A DNA stretch of 64,000 bases from Arachis hypogaea (Eukaryota; Streptophyta; Magnoliopsida; Fabales; Fabaceae): assembly GCF_003086295.3 (NCBI RefSeq), contig NC_092048.1, forward strand, positions 109,074,276 through 109,138,275, given 5' to 3'. This document shows positions 43,660 through 55,597 of the stretch, piece after piece. Position numbers and translations under genes: made by a program. The notes beneath the pieces are model-generated. The model did no database searches and was not told the origin of the DNA. It saw only the letters and a list, made by a program, of their open reading frames with translations. Each line of letters begins with the position of its first letter. Within the stretch, counting starts at the first letter, position 1.

Positions 43660-44259
43660 GTTGGTGCGATGAAGACTGTGGAGGCCGGGAAGATTGTTGA
43701 TATTCTCTAAACGCTTGGATGGATGTTTCCCGATTTTCTTTGCTCTTTGTTTTATTTTGTAACTTGTTCTTTAATCTGGGACCTATTATGAGGCGCCCTT
43801 TGGCTGTACCGAATACTTTTTCTTTTTGATTTTAAGACTGCTGTTTTTAGTTATTGCTAGTTTTATTCGGGCCGTCGTGGCCTTGCTTTTACTTTTTGTT
43901 TGCTCGGGTCGTCGCGGCCTTTTGATTTACCGCTATCATGGTATTTATCTGTTGTTGCTTATCTGAGCCGATTTGTTTTCTTTTGGTCCCATATGGTTCC
44001 CAGGGTGATCAGTCCCGGGTTTTCGTTAGGTCAACCATTCGCCTTTTTTGTCTCGCTTGTTATTTTGATTTGAGACTTTGCAAAAAGTAAACTTATCATA
44101 TTGTTAGGATTCTGAGACAAGGAAATAATGTAATGCGTAATTAAGTGAAAGATAATAGAAGGAAATGACATGATTGTAGAAAAGAGAGACACAGAAAGAG
44201 AATGTAAAGGTGGAACATAGGAGGGGGTTGAGGTTGTCAAGTCGTGTGGTCGCCCCTCC
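43660..44259. other. Spacer between the antisense ORF and pol of element G
   Basis: The antisense ORF and pol are convergent here. T-rich sequence; no third ORF is supported. A few conserved codons continue after the antisense stop (VGAMKTVEAGKI, 43660-43710), suggesting that the stop is secondary. Confidence 0.45.
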
Positions 44260-47200
44260 TTACGAGTAGAACCTCCTGAGGTTTGCCATGTTCCATGTTC
44301 TCGTCACCTCGTTTCCATCCAATTTTTCTAGCTTGTAGCCTCCTTTACCAAGGACTTCTCTTACTCTGTAAGGTCCTTCCCAGTTCGCGGCTAGCTTGCC
44401 TTCCACAGGTGTTGGTGGTCCTATGTCGTTACGTCGCAAGACCAGGTCGCCTTCTCCTAAACTTCTCTTCAGTACCTTGCCATTGTACTTTAGGGCTATT
44501 CTTTGTTTTATTGCTGCTTCTGCTAGCTGTGCCATTTGCCTCGTCTCGTCAGCCAAATCCTTTTCAATCACCTCACTTCCTCCTCCAAGGAGTAACCTTG
44601 GGCTTGGTTCCCCGATCTCGACTGGGATGACTGTGTCGATCCCGTATGTGAGTCGGAAGGGGGTTTCGCCGGTAGATGACTGGGGGGTGGTTCTGTATGA
44701 CCACAAGACTGAACCTAGCTCGTCTGCCCATGAGCCCTTCTTCCATTCAAGTCACTTCTTTAACCCCTTTAGGATAATTTTGTTGGCTACTTCTACCTGT
44801 CCATTTGTTTGGGGGTGCTCGACCGAGGAGAATCTCTGTTTGATCCTTAGTCCTTCTAGGAACCCTTTAAACTTCTTGTCGTGAACTGTGTTCCGTTGTC
44901 CGATATGACGGTCTCCAGAATTCCGAATCTAGTGACCACCTATTTCCACATGAACTTTTGGCAATTTGCTGCGAATATGTTGGCTAGTGGTTCTGCTTCC
45001 ATCCATTTGGTGTAATAATCTATGGCCACTATCAAGTACTTCACTTGCCCAGGCCCTGGTGGGAATGACCCCAAAAGGTCGACTCCCCATTGGGCGAAAA
45101 GTCGGGGAGCCTTCATCAGACTGAGCTCCTCAGGAGGTGCTTTGTGGAAGTTAGCATTTTCTTGGCACTTTTTACATTTTTCACGAACTCCTGGGCATCC
45201 AACATCATTAAAGGCCAGTAGTACCCTGCTCGGATGATTTTCCTTGCTAAAGATCTTCCCCCGATGTAGTGACCACAACACCCTTCGTGGACTTCTCTTA
45301 GGACGTAGTCCGTCTGGTCGGGGCGTAGGCATTTGAGTAGGGGCTGGTGGAGCCCTCGCTTGTACAACTGTCCTTGTATGATTGTGTATTTAGGAGCTTC
45401 CCTCTTTATAGCCTGTGCTTCCTTTTCGTCCGGGGGTGCTTCTGCATGATCCAAATATCGGGAGATGGGATCTATCCACGAGGGGGGTTTGGCACCTGAG
45501 CTGTGCACATGACAATTTCAGGTTCCGTTGCTAGCCCTTGGATCAAGGATCTGTTCCCAGTGCCGGGTTTGGTGCTCGCGAGCTTGGAAAAGGAGGTTGG
45601 CTCGGGTGTTTCTTTCTCTGGGGACGTGCTGGATTGTGACCTCTTCGAAGTTTTTGCATGGTGCTTTTACTTTTTCCAAGTATTTTTGTAGCAGCGCATC
45701 CTTGGCTTGGTAGCTGCCATTTACTTGGGAGGTGACGACTTGGGAGTCGCTGCTGACTTCTACCCTTGACGCTCCGACTTCTTTGGCTAGCATCAGTCCC
45801 CCTATCAAGGCTTCATACTCGGCTTGGTTGTTGGAGACTGGAAAATCAAACTTGATGGATTGCTCAAAGGCTACTCTTGTCGAGTTTTCGAGGATAATTC
45901 CGGCCCCTCCAAATGTTTGGTTGGATGCTCCGTCAACGTGGAGCTTCCACCATGTGCTCGGTGTATCGGGGGCCTCTCCTGTGACTTCTACGAGGAAGTC
46001 TGCCATGGCTTGGGCTTTGATTGCTTGTCTTGGCTCGTATTGCAAATCATATTGGGACAGTTCTACTGCCTATGCCATCATTCTTCCCGCCAGGTCGGAT
46101 TTTTGGAGGACTTGTCGGATGACTTAGTCAGTTCTCAGGATGATTGTGTATCCTTGAAAGTATTGTTTTAGCCTTCTAGATGAAGTTAGTAAGGCGTAGG
46201 CTAGCTTTTCCAATTTGGTGTACCTCATCTATGCCCCTTGAAGTATTTTGCTGATGAAGTATATTGGGCGCTGGGTCTTGTCCTCCTCTCTGACTAGGAC
46301 TTCCGCCATCGCTTGCATAGTCACAACCAAGTACAAGTATAGGGGTTCGCTTTCTCTGGGCTTGCTGAGTACGGGAGGTTCCGAGAGTATCCTCTTGAAG
46401 TGGTTGAATGCCTCTTCACACTCTGGGGTCCACTCAAAGGTGATTCTTTTTTTCATTAAGTTGAAGAATGGGATGGCCCTTTCAGCTGAGGCTCCGAGGA
46501 ACCAAGACAGAGCCATGAGTTTCCCGGTGAGCCATTGCACATCTTTGATGCACCCAGGGCTTGTCATTTTGATAACGGCTTTGCACTTATCCGGGTTAGC
46601 TTCTACCCCTCTCTGTGTTATCATGAACCCCAGGAATTTTCCCCGCTTCCATGGCGAATGCACATTTAAGCGGGTTAAGCCTCATGTTAAATTTTCTTAG
46701 TGCCTTGAAGACAGCCTGGAGATCGTTTATTAGTTTGCTCGGCTCTGTTGTTTTTAACAGGATGTCATCGACATATACTTCTACCGTCTTGCCGATGAGG
46801 TTGTGGAAGACTTTTCTCATCAGCCTTTGGTAGGTGGCCCCCGCATTCTTCAGTCTGAAGGGTATTACCTTGTAGCAATAGGTGTCCCCTAGTGTTATGA
46901 ATGTTGTTTTGTCCTCGTCAGGTCGGTGCATCGGAATTTGGTTGTAGCCAGAGTAGGCATCCATGAAACTGAGGAAACGATACCCCGCTGCCGAGTCAAC
47001 CAGGGTGTCGATGTTGGGGAGGGAAAAGGAGTCTTTTGGGCATGCCTTGTTCAGGTCGGAGTAATCGACGCACATCCTCCATTTTCCACTGGCTTTTTTG
47101 ACTAGGACAACATTGGACAGCCATGTTGAGTACTCAAGTTCCTTGATGAACCCTGCTTCTAGCAGTCCCGCTGTTTGCTTGGTGACTTCCTCAGCTCTTT

Positions 47201-48116
47201 CTTGTGATATCTTCCTTCGCCGTTGGGCTACCGGTTTAGCCTCGGGTTTTATGGCTAGTCGGTGAGACATGAACTCGGGATCTAATCCCGGCATGTCAGA
47301 TAGGGTCCATGCAAAAAGGTCGCTGTTTGCCCTTACGATCTCTATGAGGGGGCCTTTGAGTTGATGGGGTAGGTTCCTATTTATGAAAGTAAACTGATCT
47401 GCCGACTTCCCTATTTGGAACTTTTCCATGTCCCCTTCTGGTTCAGGTCTTGACTTGTCCTTCATCCTGACATCCAGATCTGCTAGGAATACGCCAGCTA
47501 CCTTCTTAGATTCTTTCCTTAAGGAGAGGCTGGCACTTTCGTAGGCGACTGCCGTCTCTAGGTCTCCCCTTATGGAACCAATTGTTCCCTTGTCCGTTAT
47601 GAACTTCATTGTTAGGAACTTGGTGCATATTACAGCTGAGAATTCATTGATAGTTTTCCTCCCTAGGATGATGTTATAAGCAGTAGAGTCTCTAAGGACT
47701 ACAAAGTCTGCCATAACCGATTTCCTGGTGTCACCAGTTCCTAGGCTGATTGGGAGAGAGATCGGCCCATCGAGTTTGATGTAGTTGTCACCTAGTCCTA
47801 TGACTCCGTGTTGGTGATTTTTGAGGTCGGATTCTTTGAGTCCCATGGCGTCGAACACGTTTCTAAATAAGATATTAAAGTCGGATCCCGTGTCGACGAG
47901 GATGCGCCTAACCAGTCCTGATCCGACCATTGTTGTAACTACCATGGGGGTTTTCGGGGAGATCGTTGAACCATTTATCTTCTGGGCCAAAGGATATTGT
48001 GGGGTGGCTTTTGCTGTGACGGGGCCATCTGTTGAGATGGAGAGTACCCGGGTGTCCCTTCTCGCTGCCGACTTGGATTTAGGGGGGCTGTCGCACCCGA
48101 CCATAATGTTGACCAC
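44260..48116 (-). pseudogene. Protease-RT-RNase H-integrase (pol) of element G, broken by stops and frameshifts
   Basis: In order on the minus strand: aspartic protease (VDTGSD, 47895-47882); reverse transcriptase with YVDDIL (46775-46764) in an open frame of 506 codons; a +1 A insertion near 46640; the first RNase H/connection region (to 46229), ended by a TAG; a second RNase H (46045-45518: VDGAS, NQAEYEAL, SDSQV); the integrase zinc region and DDE core (VDLLG; SDNGTQ; QTNGQVEVAN), again with frameshifts near 45220 and 44700-44940; and the integrase C-terminus (44706-44260). The fourth acidic residue of the second RNase H is Asn (NTRAN), against the usual Asp. Tat lineage is supported by the double RNase H. 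Confidence 0.85.
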
Positions 48117-48170
48117 GAAAGTTGGGGGGTTACTGGTATCTCCTGGGGGTTCTTACCTTGGCTTGACAGT

Positions 48171-48648
48171 TCAGCTCCGATCTTCCTCGGAGCGCTCCCT
48201 TTCCCGCCTCCTCAGCTTCCTGATGAGCAGGGAGAATTTGCTCAGTTTTCCCTCTCTGATGGCCTGTTCTAAGGCATCCTTGAGGTCGAAGCAGTCTTGT
48301 GTTTTGTGACCAAATCCCTTGTGGTACTCGCAGTAAACGCTTTTGTTGCCTCCCGTTCTCTCTTTCAGGGGTCTGGGTCTGGATAAGATTCCTTTGTCTG
48401 CAATTTGTTGGTAGACTTCTACTATAGGTGCCGTGAGTAGCGTGTAGTTAGTGAACCTTCCTACCCGTGGTTGCTTGGGTAACTTGTTTAGGGTGCCATC
48501 CCTGGGAGTTTCTTTTTACCTGTTGACCTGGGGTGTCTGCCGAGCTGGTGGGTTGAGGAGCTGTCGTTTATTGGCTGCTACAACCTGACTGACCTCTTCA
48601 TCATTGATGTATTCCTTGGCTACACTTTGGATTTCCTGTATGGTCCAT
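48171..48648 (-). pseudogene. C-terminal end of Gag of element G
   Basis: The frame reads into a zinc-knuckle-like CEYHKGFGHKTQDC and continues DLKDALEQAIREGKLSKF, typical of Tat-type gag. One stop lies upstream near 48520 and TGA ends it at 48173-48171, where CGA is likely ancestral. Pol follows in the same frame. Cut on the right by element H. Confidence 0.7.
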
Positions 48649-50113
48649 TGAAAAATGGAAGATTGATGGTTTAGAAGTTATAGTAAACTCTCGTTGTAAG
48701 TATAGTTACTAAACCAAGCAATCAACCTTTCTTACAAACGTTTTGGTTGTCACAAGTAACAAACCCCTTTTTAAAATTGATAACCGAGTATTTAAACCTC
48801 GGGTCATCTTCTCAAGGAATTACAGGGAGGTATGTTCTTATTATTGGTTATGAGTCTTGTAAATTGGGGGTTTTGAAAGTAAGGAAGCAGTATGTTGAAT
48901 GATAATAAGAATAAAATAAATAACTATAAAATAGACTCTTGGCAAGGTATGAAAACTGGAAGTCCTATCCTGGTTATCCTTATCAATTGTAATGAGAATT
49001 GGATTTTTCTCCCAGTTTGTTAACCTCTAACTATGAAGGTAAGTTAAGTGGATGAATTAATTCTTATTCTTCAAGTCCTAGTCTTTCCTTGGGAAAAGTT
49101 AGAGTTATTGGAACCCGAATTAATTCTGGAAGAATTCTAATTTTCAATCAACCATGAGTTTGATAACTCAAGCGTCTCCAATGACTCAACCAAAGCCATA
49201 AGGGAAAAATCTAAATTATTTATATAAATAAAAGAAAGCAATCATAATTCTGAAATACCTCAAATTATATTAAATAAAGAAATCAATTCTAACATGGAGT
49301 TCATAAGCCAATCAGGTAACATAACTAATACAAGCATTAAAGCATCTGAAAGTAAAAGAGAAATATAAAATAAAAGGAATATTGAACCTGTGACTGAAGA
49401 TGAGTTGAACTAAACTAATAGAAATCCTAAAATCATAAATCCTAAGAGAGAGGAGAGAACCTCTCTCTCTAAAAACTACATCTAAAACTAAAAATTATGA
49501 ATTGTGAGCTAATGATCATAAATGAATGGATTTTCCCACTTTATAGCCTCTAATCTGTGTTTTCTGGGCCACAAACTGGGTCAGAAACAGCCCAGAATTC
49601 GCTGGTTGCGAATTCAAATACGCTGATTTTTCATCACTGCGACGTGGCCGCGTGGAGCACGCATTTGCGTCACCTAGCGTCAGGGCAACTATGTCATATT
49701 ATATATCAAATCGAAGCCCTGGATGTTAGCTTTCCAACGCAACTGGAACCGCATCATTTGGACCTCTATAGTTAAATTTATAGCCATTTGAGTGCGAAGA
49801 GGTCAGGCTGGACAGCTTAGCAATTTCTCCAACTTCTTGTATTCTTTCCACTTTTGCATGCTTCCTTTCCATCCTCTGAGCCATTCCTGCCCTGTAATCT
49901 CTGAAATCACTTAACACACATATCAAGGCATCTAATGGTAATAAGAGAGGATTAAACATAGGGAACTTAAGGCCAAAGAAGCATGTTTTCAATCAAAGCA
50001 CATAATTAGGAAGGTAAATGTAAAAACATGCAAATAGTATGGATAAGTGGGTAAAGAGTTGATAAAAACCACTCAATTGAGCACAAGATAAACTATAAAA
50101 TAGTGGTTTATCA
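48649..50113 (-). repeat. 3' LTR of element H (1465 bp)
   Basis: On the minus strand it runs from TGATAAACCACTATTTTA (50113) to ...CCATTTTTCA (48649). It contains the shared module (about 49690-49810), followed by a short CpG-rich word run (49600-49690) and a TATA box, TATAAAG, at 49545-49539. The right boundary is set by the adjoining polypurine tract. Confidence 0.85.
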
Positions 50114-50152
50114 ACCTCCCCACACTTAAACATTAGCATGTCCTCATGCTAA
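50114..50152 (-). promoter_or_regulatory. RGGA-loop hairpin plus polypurine tract of element H
   Basis: On the minus strand TTAGCATG, loop AGGA, CATGCTAA (50152-50133) is a perfect 8-bp hairpin. TGTTTAAGTGTGGGGAGGT follows up to the LTR. Confidence 0.8.
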
Positions 50153-51600
50153 GCTCAAGAGAAGCTATAAAGATGAAGAGGAACGGTAGATTAATATGAA
50201 ATGCAACATATCTATATGAATGCGACTACATGCAAAATGTTTCTACCTACTTAGTTAAAAGTAAACAAATCTTTCAAAAATAAATATGAACTGGATTTCA
50301 CTAATTCAAATCATGAAAATGAAGTACAAATAGACTTGTAAGAAGAAAATAGCTCATGAAAGCAGGGAACAAGGAATTCGAGCATCGAACCCTCACTGGT
50401 AGTGTATACACTCTAATCACTCAAGTGTTTAAGGTTCGATTCTCTCAATTCTCTACTAACCTTGCTTTCTAAGGCTTGCTTTTCTTCTACCAATCAACAA
50501 AAATTTAATGCACAGATACACATATCAAGTGGTCTTTTAAGGGTTGTAATGGGGTTAGGGTCAAGGTAGGATTGTATTTGGTCAAGTGGACTAAAATCTG
50601 AATCCTTAATTAACTTAAACTTTTTCCACCTAATTTAAGACAATCCATGTAATCAAAGTACAAAACCTAACTGTCCATTAACCATATTTTCCACATATTC
50701 ATGCATTCTTATTTCAAGTACAGTACATATGCATCACTTTCACCACTTACTTTGGGGCATTTTGTCCCCTTTTACTTATTTGCTCTTTTTCTCCTCTTTT
50801 TCTCTTTTTCTTCTTTTTCTTCTCTTTTCTCTTTTTTTTTTAATTATATTTTTATTTTTTTTTGTTTTTCTCAATGCATATGATTAAATTATTGAATGCA
50901 TGAACATGTCCTAAACATTTCTTTCACATTTTAATAAAGATATACAATGCCCAATTCTTAAACCAAACGTTTCCAAACCCACTTTCTCCACACTTAAATC
51001 ATAAGCACTCTCACTAGTATAAGCTAACCAAGGATTCAAATTAAGGACATTATTGTTTTTTGCTTAGAGTTAATGATGTGCTAAAGTAAAGAACAAAAGG
51101 GGTATAATAGGCTCAAAATTGGTTTGCAAGGGATAATGAAAGGTTAAGGCCATATGGGTATGGAAGCTTAGTGAAACAAAGGCCTCAATCATATAAGTGC
51201 ATGCATACATCAAACCATGGAAATATAAAATTAAGCAAGACAAAGATCACAATTTTAGAGAGAAAAATACACACTAAAATAAAATTTTGGTTGATAAAAT
51301 GCAACCAATTCAAATAGGCTCAAAATCTCACAGGTTTTGTGTGTTCGAGCTCTAAACTATGTTCCAGTATAATATTTCTTCAAACAAGTGTAACATTAAA
51401 TTTTATTCAAATTAGTGAAATGCTCTAAAAGGTTTTTTGAAAAAGAAAATATTACTTCAACCAAGTGGTAAAATATGCACAAAATCAAATAGATATGCAA
51501 TCAAACATGTAAATGCAACAAATAACAAGGAAAATAAAACAATGGTGTTGAAAAGAGGAAAATAGCTAACCCATGGAGATCGGTATCGACCTCCCCACAC
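50153..51600 (-). other. 3' untranslated region of element H
   Basis: A/T-rich with a T-rich run near 50800-50870. No supported ORF. Confidence 0.6.
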
Positions 51601-51738
51601 TTAAAGATTGCACCGTCCTCGGTGCATGCTAAGATGTGTAAGTGGATGGGGTTGTGGTTCCTCAGCTGGGGGTCTTTTTGTTCCTTTCTTTGCCGGTGGT
51701 TTGGTAGTAGCTTTCTCTTTACCTTTCTTGGTGGCCAT
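51601..51738 (-). CDS. Short Lys/Pro-rich ORF of element H
   Basis: 45 codons from ATG 51738 (MATKKGKEKATTKPPAKK) to TAA 51603-51601. It is basic and without a known domain. The last codons overlap the internal hairpin at 51609-51626, so part of its sequence is set by that structure. It may be the decayed start of a second ORF like that of B (which also begins with Met-Ala and a Lys/Gly-rich stretch), or no gene at all. Confidence 0.25.
   Translation of the reverse strand: MATKKGKEKATTKPPAKKGTKRPPAEEPQPHPLTHLSMHRGRCNL
51609..51626 (-). ncRNA. Internal RGGA-loop hairpin of element H
   Basis: On the minus strand TGCACCG, loop AGGA, CGGTGCA, a perfect 7-bp stem with a sequence unlike the 3' copy, followed by ATCTTTAAGTGTGGGGAGGT. 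The downstream tract is almost the same as at the 3' LTR, so the pair repeats as a unit. Confidence 0.7.
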
Positions 51739-51786
51739 CCTGAAAAGGGAAAAAGAAAGTAATTTGAATTCAAAGGGATAGAGCAA

Positions 51787-52465
51787 GGAAGAGGATGGAT
51801 AAGGTGGTAATTAATGCACATTAAAAGATGAATGAAGTTAACACATGGTCATGACTACATGTGAAACAAATCATAAATGGAAATATAGCAAGTGCATATG
51901 ATGACAATTAAATGCAAGGTGTTTATTGGCATGCAGGTAAAGGCATGAGTACCATAGATCAAGCATTTAATGTCCTAGTGAGATTACCAAGCCTTTCAAA
52001 CTATCAACATGTTTGTAATAATAATTATATTTAATTAATAAAATATATAAAGGTTTTGTGAAAAGCAAGCATTTAGAGTAGTAGAATAAAAGAAATCTAA
52101 AAATAGTGCACAATGCCCTACGGACTTTTTCACAAACACATAGCAAGCATGGTAAATAAGCTATTGAAAGTATTAAATTGAACATGAAAGCAACCTTTTT
52201 TAAAAAGTAATATATAATTGTCAAATAATTCCTTTAATAATCCACAAAAATATAGAAAATAATGACCCAAATAAATTTCTAACACCAATGAAAATAATGC
52301 AATGAATAAAAGTATGCAAATAAATTAAATAAAATGGAATGAAAGCGAAGAAGATGAGAAGTCAAAGAAAATAAGAAAGGAAGAAGAAAGAAATAAGAAG
52401 GAAAGATAGAAGAAATTAGGATTAGAAAAGAAAAGATAAGATAATTGGCGCTGATTTGGGTAAGT
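51787..52465 (-). other. A/T-rich internal region of element H
   Basis: No supported ORF and no repeat noticed other than short A-rich runs. Confidence 0.5.
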
Positions 52466-52705
52466 TGTTCGGCGTAGGCGACGCGGTCACGTGGGTGATG
52501 CGGTCGCGTGGTGTGCGATAAGGCTGGGTGACGCGGACGTGTGGGGCACGCGATCGCGTGACTCGATTTGTGCTAGTGGCGCGAGTGCAGCCTCGCGGTC
52601 GCACAACTCTCTGTTCAAAACTTAGTATTGCAAAAATCCAAGGTGACGCGGTCGCGTGGTCGACGCGATCGCGTGAGTGGCCATCATGGGGATATGACGC
52701 GGACA
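52466..52705 (-). repeat. CpG-rich palindrome array of element H, part 1
   Basis: Words such as GACGCGGTCGCGTGG, GCACGCGATCGCGTG and GACGCGATCGCGTGAG repeat in about 240 bp. The array is interrupted by K (GGACA at 52701-52705, then GGACG at 63398-63402) and resumes to about 63600. Confidence 0.85.
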
Positions 52706-52902
52706 TGTAATAGCCCAGACCACCCGCTAGCATGATATTATCCGCTTTGGCACACAAGGCCTCACGGTTTTGCCTTTGACGATAGGGATGATAGCCAAAG
52801 TCCCCCACACTCACTCGTCAAAATGCGTCATGCTAGGGAGAGGTATCCACACCCTTATAAGGCATGCTTCGTTCCCCTCCCCAACCGATGTGGGACCTTA
52901 CA
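52706..52902 (-). repeat. TRIM-like short LTR, minus orientation
   Basis: On the minus strand it runs TGTAAGGTCCCACATCGG (52902) to ...GGGCTATTACA (52706), about 197 bp, with TATAAGGG in the middle. A G-rich tract (GGGGGGTGGAT) stands just before it. The sequence 'cccacatcggttggggag' is a motif I know from short plant retrotransposons (TRIMs). The 3' two thirds are repeated in inverse orientation at 55593-55724. Confidence 0.6.
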
Positions 52903-52950
52903 ATCCACCCCCCTAAGGGAGTCCAGCGCCCTCGCTGGCACATCGATCCG

Positions 52951-52970
52951 GGTTCTGGCTCTGATACCAT
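52951..52970 (-). other. tRNA-Met-type primer binding site, minus orientation
   Basis: ATGGTATCAGAGCCAGAACC on the minus strand, directly behind the end of the inverted LTR (...TTGTTACA, tt). TGGTATCAGAGC is the usual initiator-Met complement. Confidence 0.75.
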
Positions 52971-52972
52971 AA

Positions 52973-55597
52973 TGTAACAACCTACCATACAGAGTCTTAT
53001 GCTTAAGTCATAATCCATAGATGGCAAGGTATTACGACCTCTAAAACAAAAATCTAGTACGTATAGTAGTGTGAATAAGGATTATAACTAGGAGCCTTTG
53101 TAGAAAAAGTGGTAAACAAAAATCACAACTCGAAAGCGCAACACTCCGATCGATAACACAACGAGCAAAGGATAAGTTAACGCGAGATTGTATATATACA
53201 AAAGAGTGTCAAAAACAGGAATATCAAAACTCAAATCCAGATGCGAAGATAACCGGTCCGAGCATAGCAATATATATATACATACATACATGTAATAAAA
53301 TAAGGAAACCCAAAGGGACACAAATACAGAAACCTATTCTCCAAAAATCTCCTATGAGAGGAGTCATCACAGTTTGTATCATTTAATGGAGATAAAAATA
53401 TCTAAACAAGATATATAAACCAAAACAGAGTCCCGAGAACAAAGGATCTTCGCTAATCCAGAAGTCTCCAGCATTCCTCAGCGAGAAACCTCACGTCCTG
53501 CATCTGAAAACCACAAAATCCGCATGGGTGAGAACCAGAGGTCCCCAGCATGGTAACAGCTTCCACATATATAATACATAATAATAGAGGAAAGCCGAAG
53601 GCAATCCTAGAACTTCCTCCAGATAATATCAAAGCTTATAAACAAAGTAAACCATAAGTGGCAACTGACTAAAGATCCTTCAGTCTAACTAATACTTCCC
53701 TTTCCGATTCCTTCAGACCTCCCAACCACCAGCAGGAGTATAATATAGCAAACACAGTTATATCAAACAAGAGATTTACAAATAGGAATAGATAAGGCAT
53801 TTAGACATATAGCAAGTAATATGCAGTCAAATAGGCAATCTCAAACAATTCATATAGTATGCATATGATGAATGCCTGTCCCTAGTGGCTGATGATATCA
53901 TCTGTCGGTTATAGAGCCAACCCGACAAGTCCTGGTAGCTAACCATTGGACTGTCCCTCTGTCGCGCATCCCCAACTCGAGTTATACTCATCAAAAACTT
54001 GATCATAATCATGATCCATATCTATCACCCTCACTGGTGAATATTTACGGGGGTGAGCTCATCCGGGCCTTTCACAGTGCCCGGCCACACTTACGACATA
54101 GGGTCACAAGAGTTTCAAGTCTCAACCTAGAGCACGTGGTGGCTAGCCACTGCTTCCTCCCAGGGATACCCTCATCTCCGATGGTGGAAGTGCAAACATT
54201 CACAATTCATTCAACAGCATATATGCATTTATACTTAGCCTTAATCATGGCTCCGCCGTAACACGGCAATAATCTAGCCATCCGGCTCACGGTTAAATCC
54301 ATAGCTAGCCAATTCATTAACAATTACGGCCCTTCGGCCCATGGCACAACAAGCACTTCCACCGCCATCCTCCGCATCTCACATAATCATCTTTGATCCT
54401 CATTGATCATTCATTTTTCCCTTGCTTCACTCGCAAGTTACCACATTTACTAGCCCCTTGCCTCATTGCTAGGCATATTATAATGATTCAAGACATAGGT
54501 GGTGAGATCGGAGGCTTAGAAGTATGAAATTTGCCTTTTAAAACTCAAAAATCAACTTTGGGATGAAAACAGGGCCACGCGTACGCGCACTCCACGCGCA
54601 CGCGTGGATGGCCACAAAATCTCATCGACGCGCAAGCGTCATATGCGCGGACACGTGGGTTGAAAAATAGCCAAACGACGCGCAAGCATCAACCACGAGT
54701 ACGCGTGGGTGCTCTTGCGCCCCAGGCACAAAACTGGCACAACTCTGGCACAACTCTCGGGAAAATAGCTGGGCATTTAGTGCAGCGCATCGACGTGCCC
54801 GCGCACACCATGCGCACGCGTGGATGGTGCTTTCTTGAAGAACGGCGCGTACGCGCCAAGTGCGCCTACGCGCAGAGGGTCATTCTGCTAAAAAATTTTC
54901 TAAGTTAAAAGCTGCAGAATTTACAGATTCAACCCCCAATCTTCCGACGGACATAACTTTCTCATTTTAATTCGTTTTTCACCCGTTCTTTGAATGGCAT
55001 GGACATCCCGGATCCAATTTCATTTCTAAATAGATTTGGCACAAATCAGAGATTTGTAGTCCATGTTATGTCCCGTCAAAGTATGCCCAAAAACTATGTT
55101 TTCATACAAAATCATAAAGTGCCATTTTCAAAACAAGCCACTTTCAACTCTTTTCAAAATCAATCAAAACATGCCAATTTCATCCCTTTTCTTTGAAATC
55201 AATCAAAAGGTACCAAAATCAACATCAAGCCATTCTCAACTCACACATTGACATTTTACCAAAATTCCTAAAACCACATCCAACCATTTTAACACTTCTC
55301 AATCAAATGGCTAAAGGACAAACACAATATCATATCATACATCCTTCCTCATCCCAATTTCCAATAATACCATTTCCAATTAACCATAATTATACATAAT
55401 TATCATCATACTCATCATCAACATGGTACCACCCACCAATTCAACCTTAATCATTCATCAAGCATATATCACAACATGCATTTTCTCATACATCACACAA
55501 CCAAGGCATCAATATTCATAATCACATATATGATCACATCATATATCTCAACCAATCAACAACATCATCAATTCAATGCCTATCTTAAGGCCTCTAG
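52973..55597 (-). repeat. Inverted copy of most of the LTR of element K
   Basis: About 2.6 kb that is the reverse complement, with small differences, of 60831-63397. It includes the CpG-rich block (54575-54880) and a TA-rich run near 53270. It lacks the first about 870 bp of the LTR. Its end at 55597 shares CCTCTAG with the neighbouring short LTR, a possible junction microhomology. Confidence 0.85.

Larger units (their letters stand above)
21899..48648 (-). mobile_element. Element G: Tat-lineage LTR retrotransposon, 3' part, interrupted by element B
   Basis: On the minus strand the order is gag end, protease, RT, RNase H, a second RNase H, integrase, then an ORF on the opposite strand, a G-rich tract and a 3' LTR of about 517 bp. 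The second RNase H and the antisense ORF between pol and the 3' LTR are known marks of the Tat/Ogre group. Element B lies in the LTR (21974-40748) and element H cuts G at 48648, so gag is incomplete and the 5' LTR is not visible. Several stops and frameshifts show that G is dead. Confidence 0.85.

Noticed and set aside
52706..52902. Cassandra-type element carrying a 5S rRNA promoter
   Set aside because: The short LTR has a TATA-like box but no 5S rRNA sequence.
54575..54880. Protein-coding frames in the CpG-rich block of the K LTR
   Set aside because: Both orientations and both copies show similar open frames because the sequence is repetitive; none has a domain.
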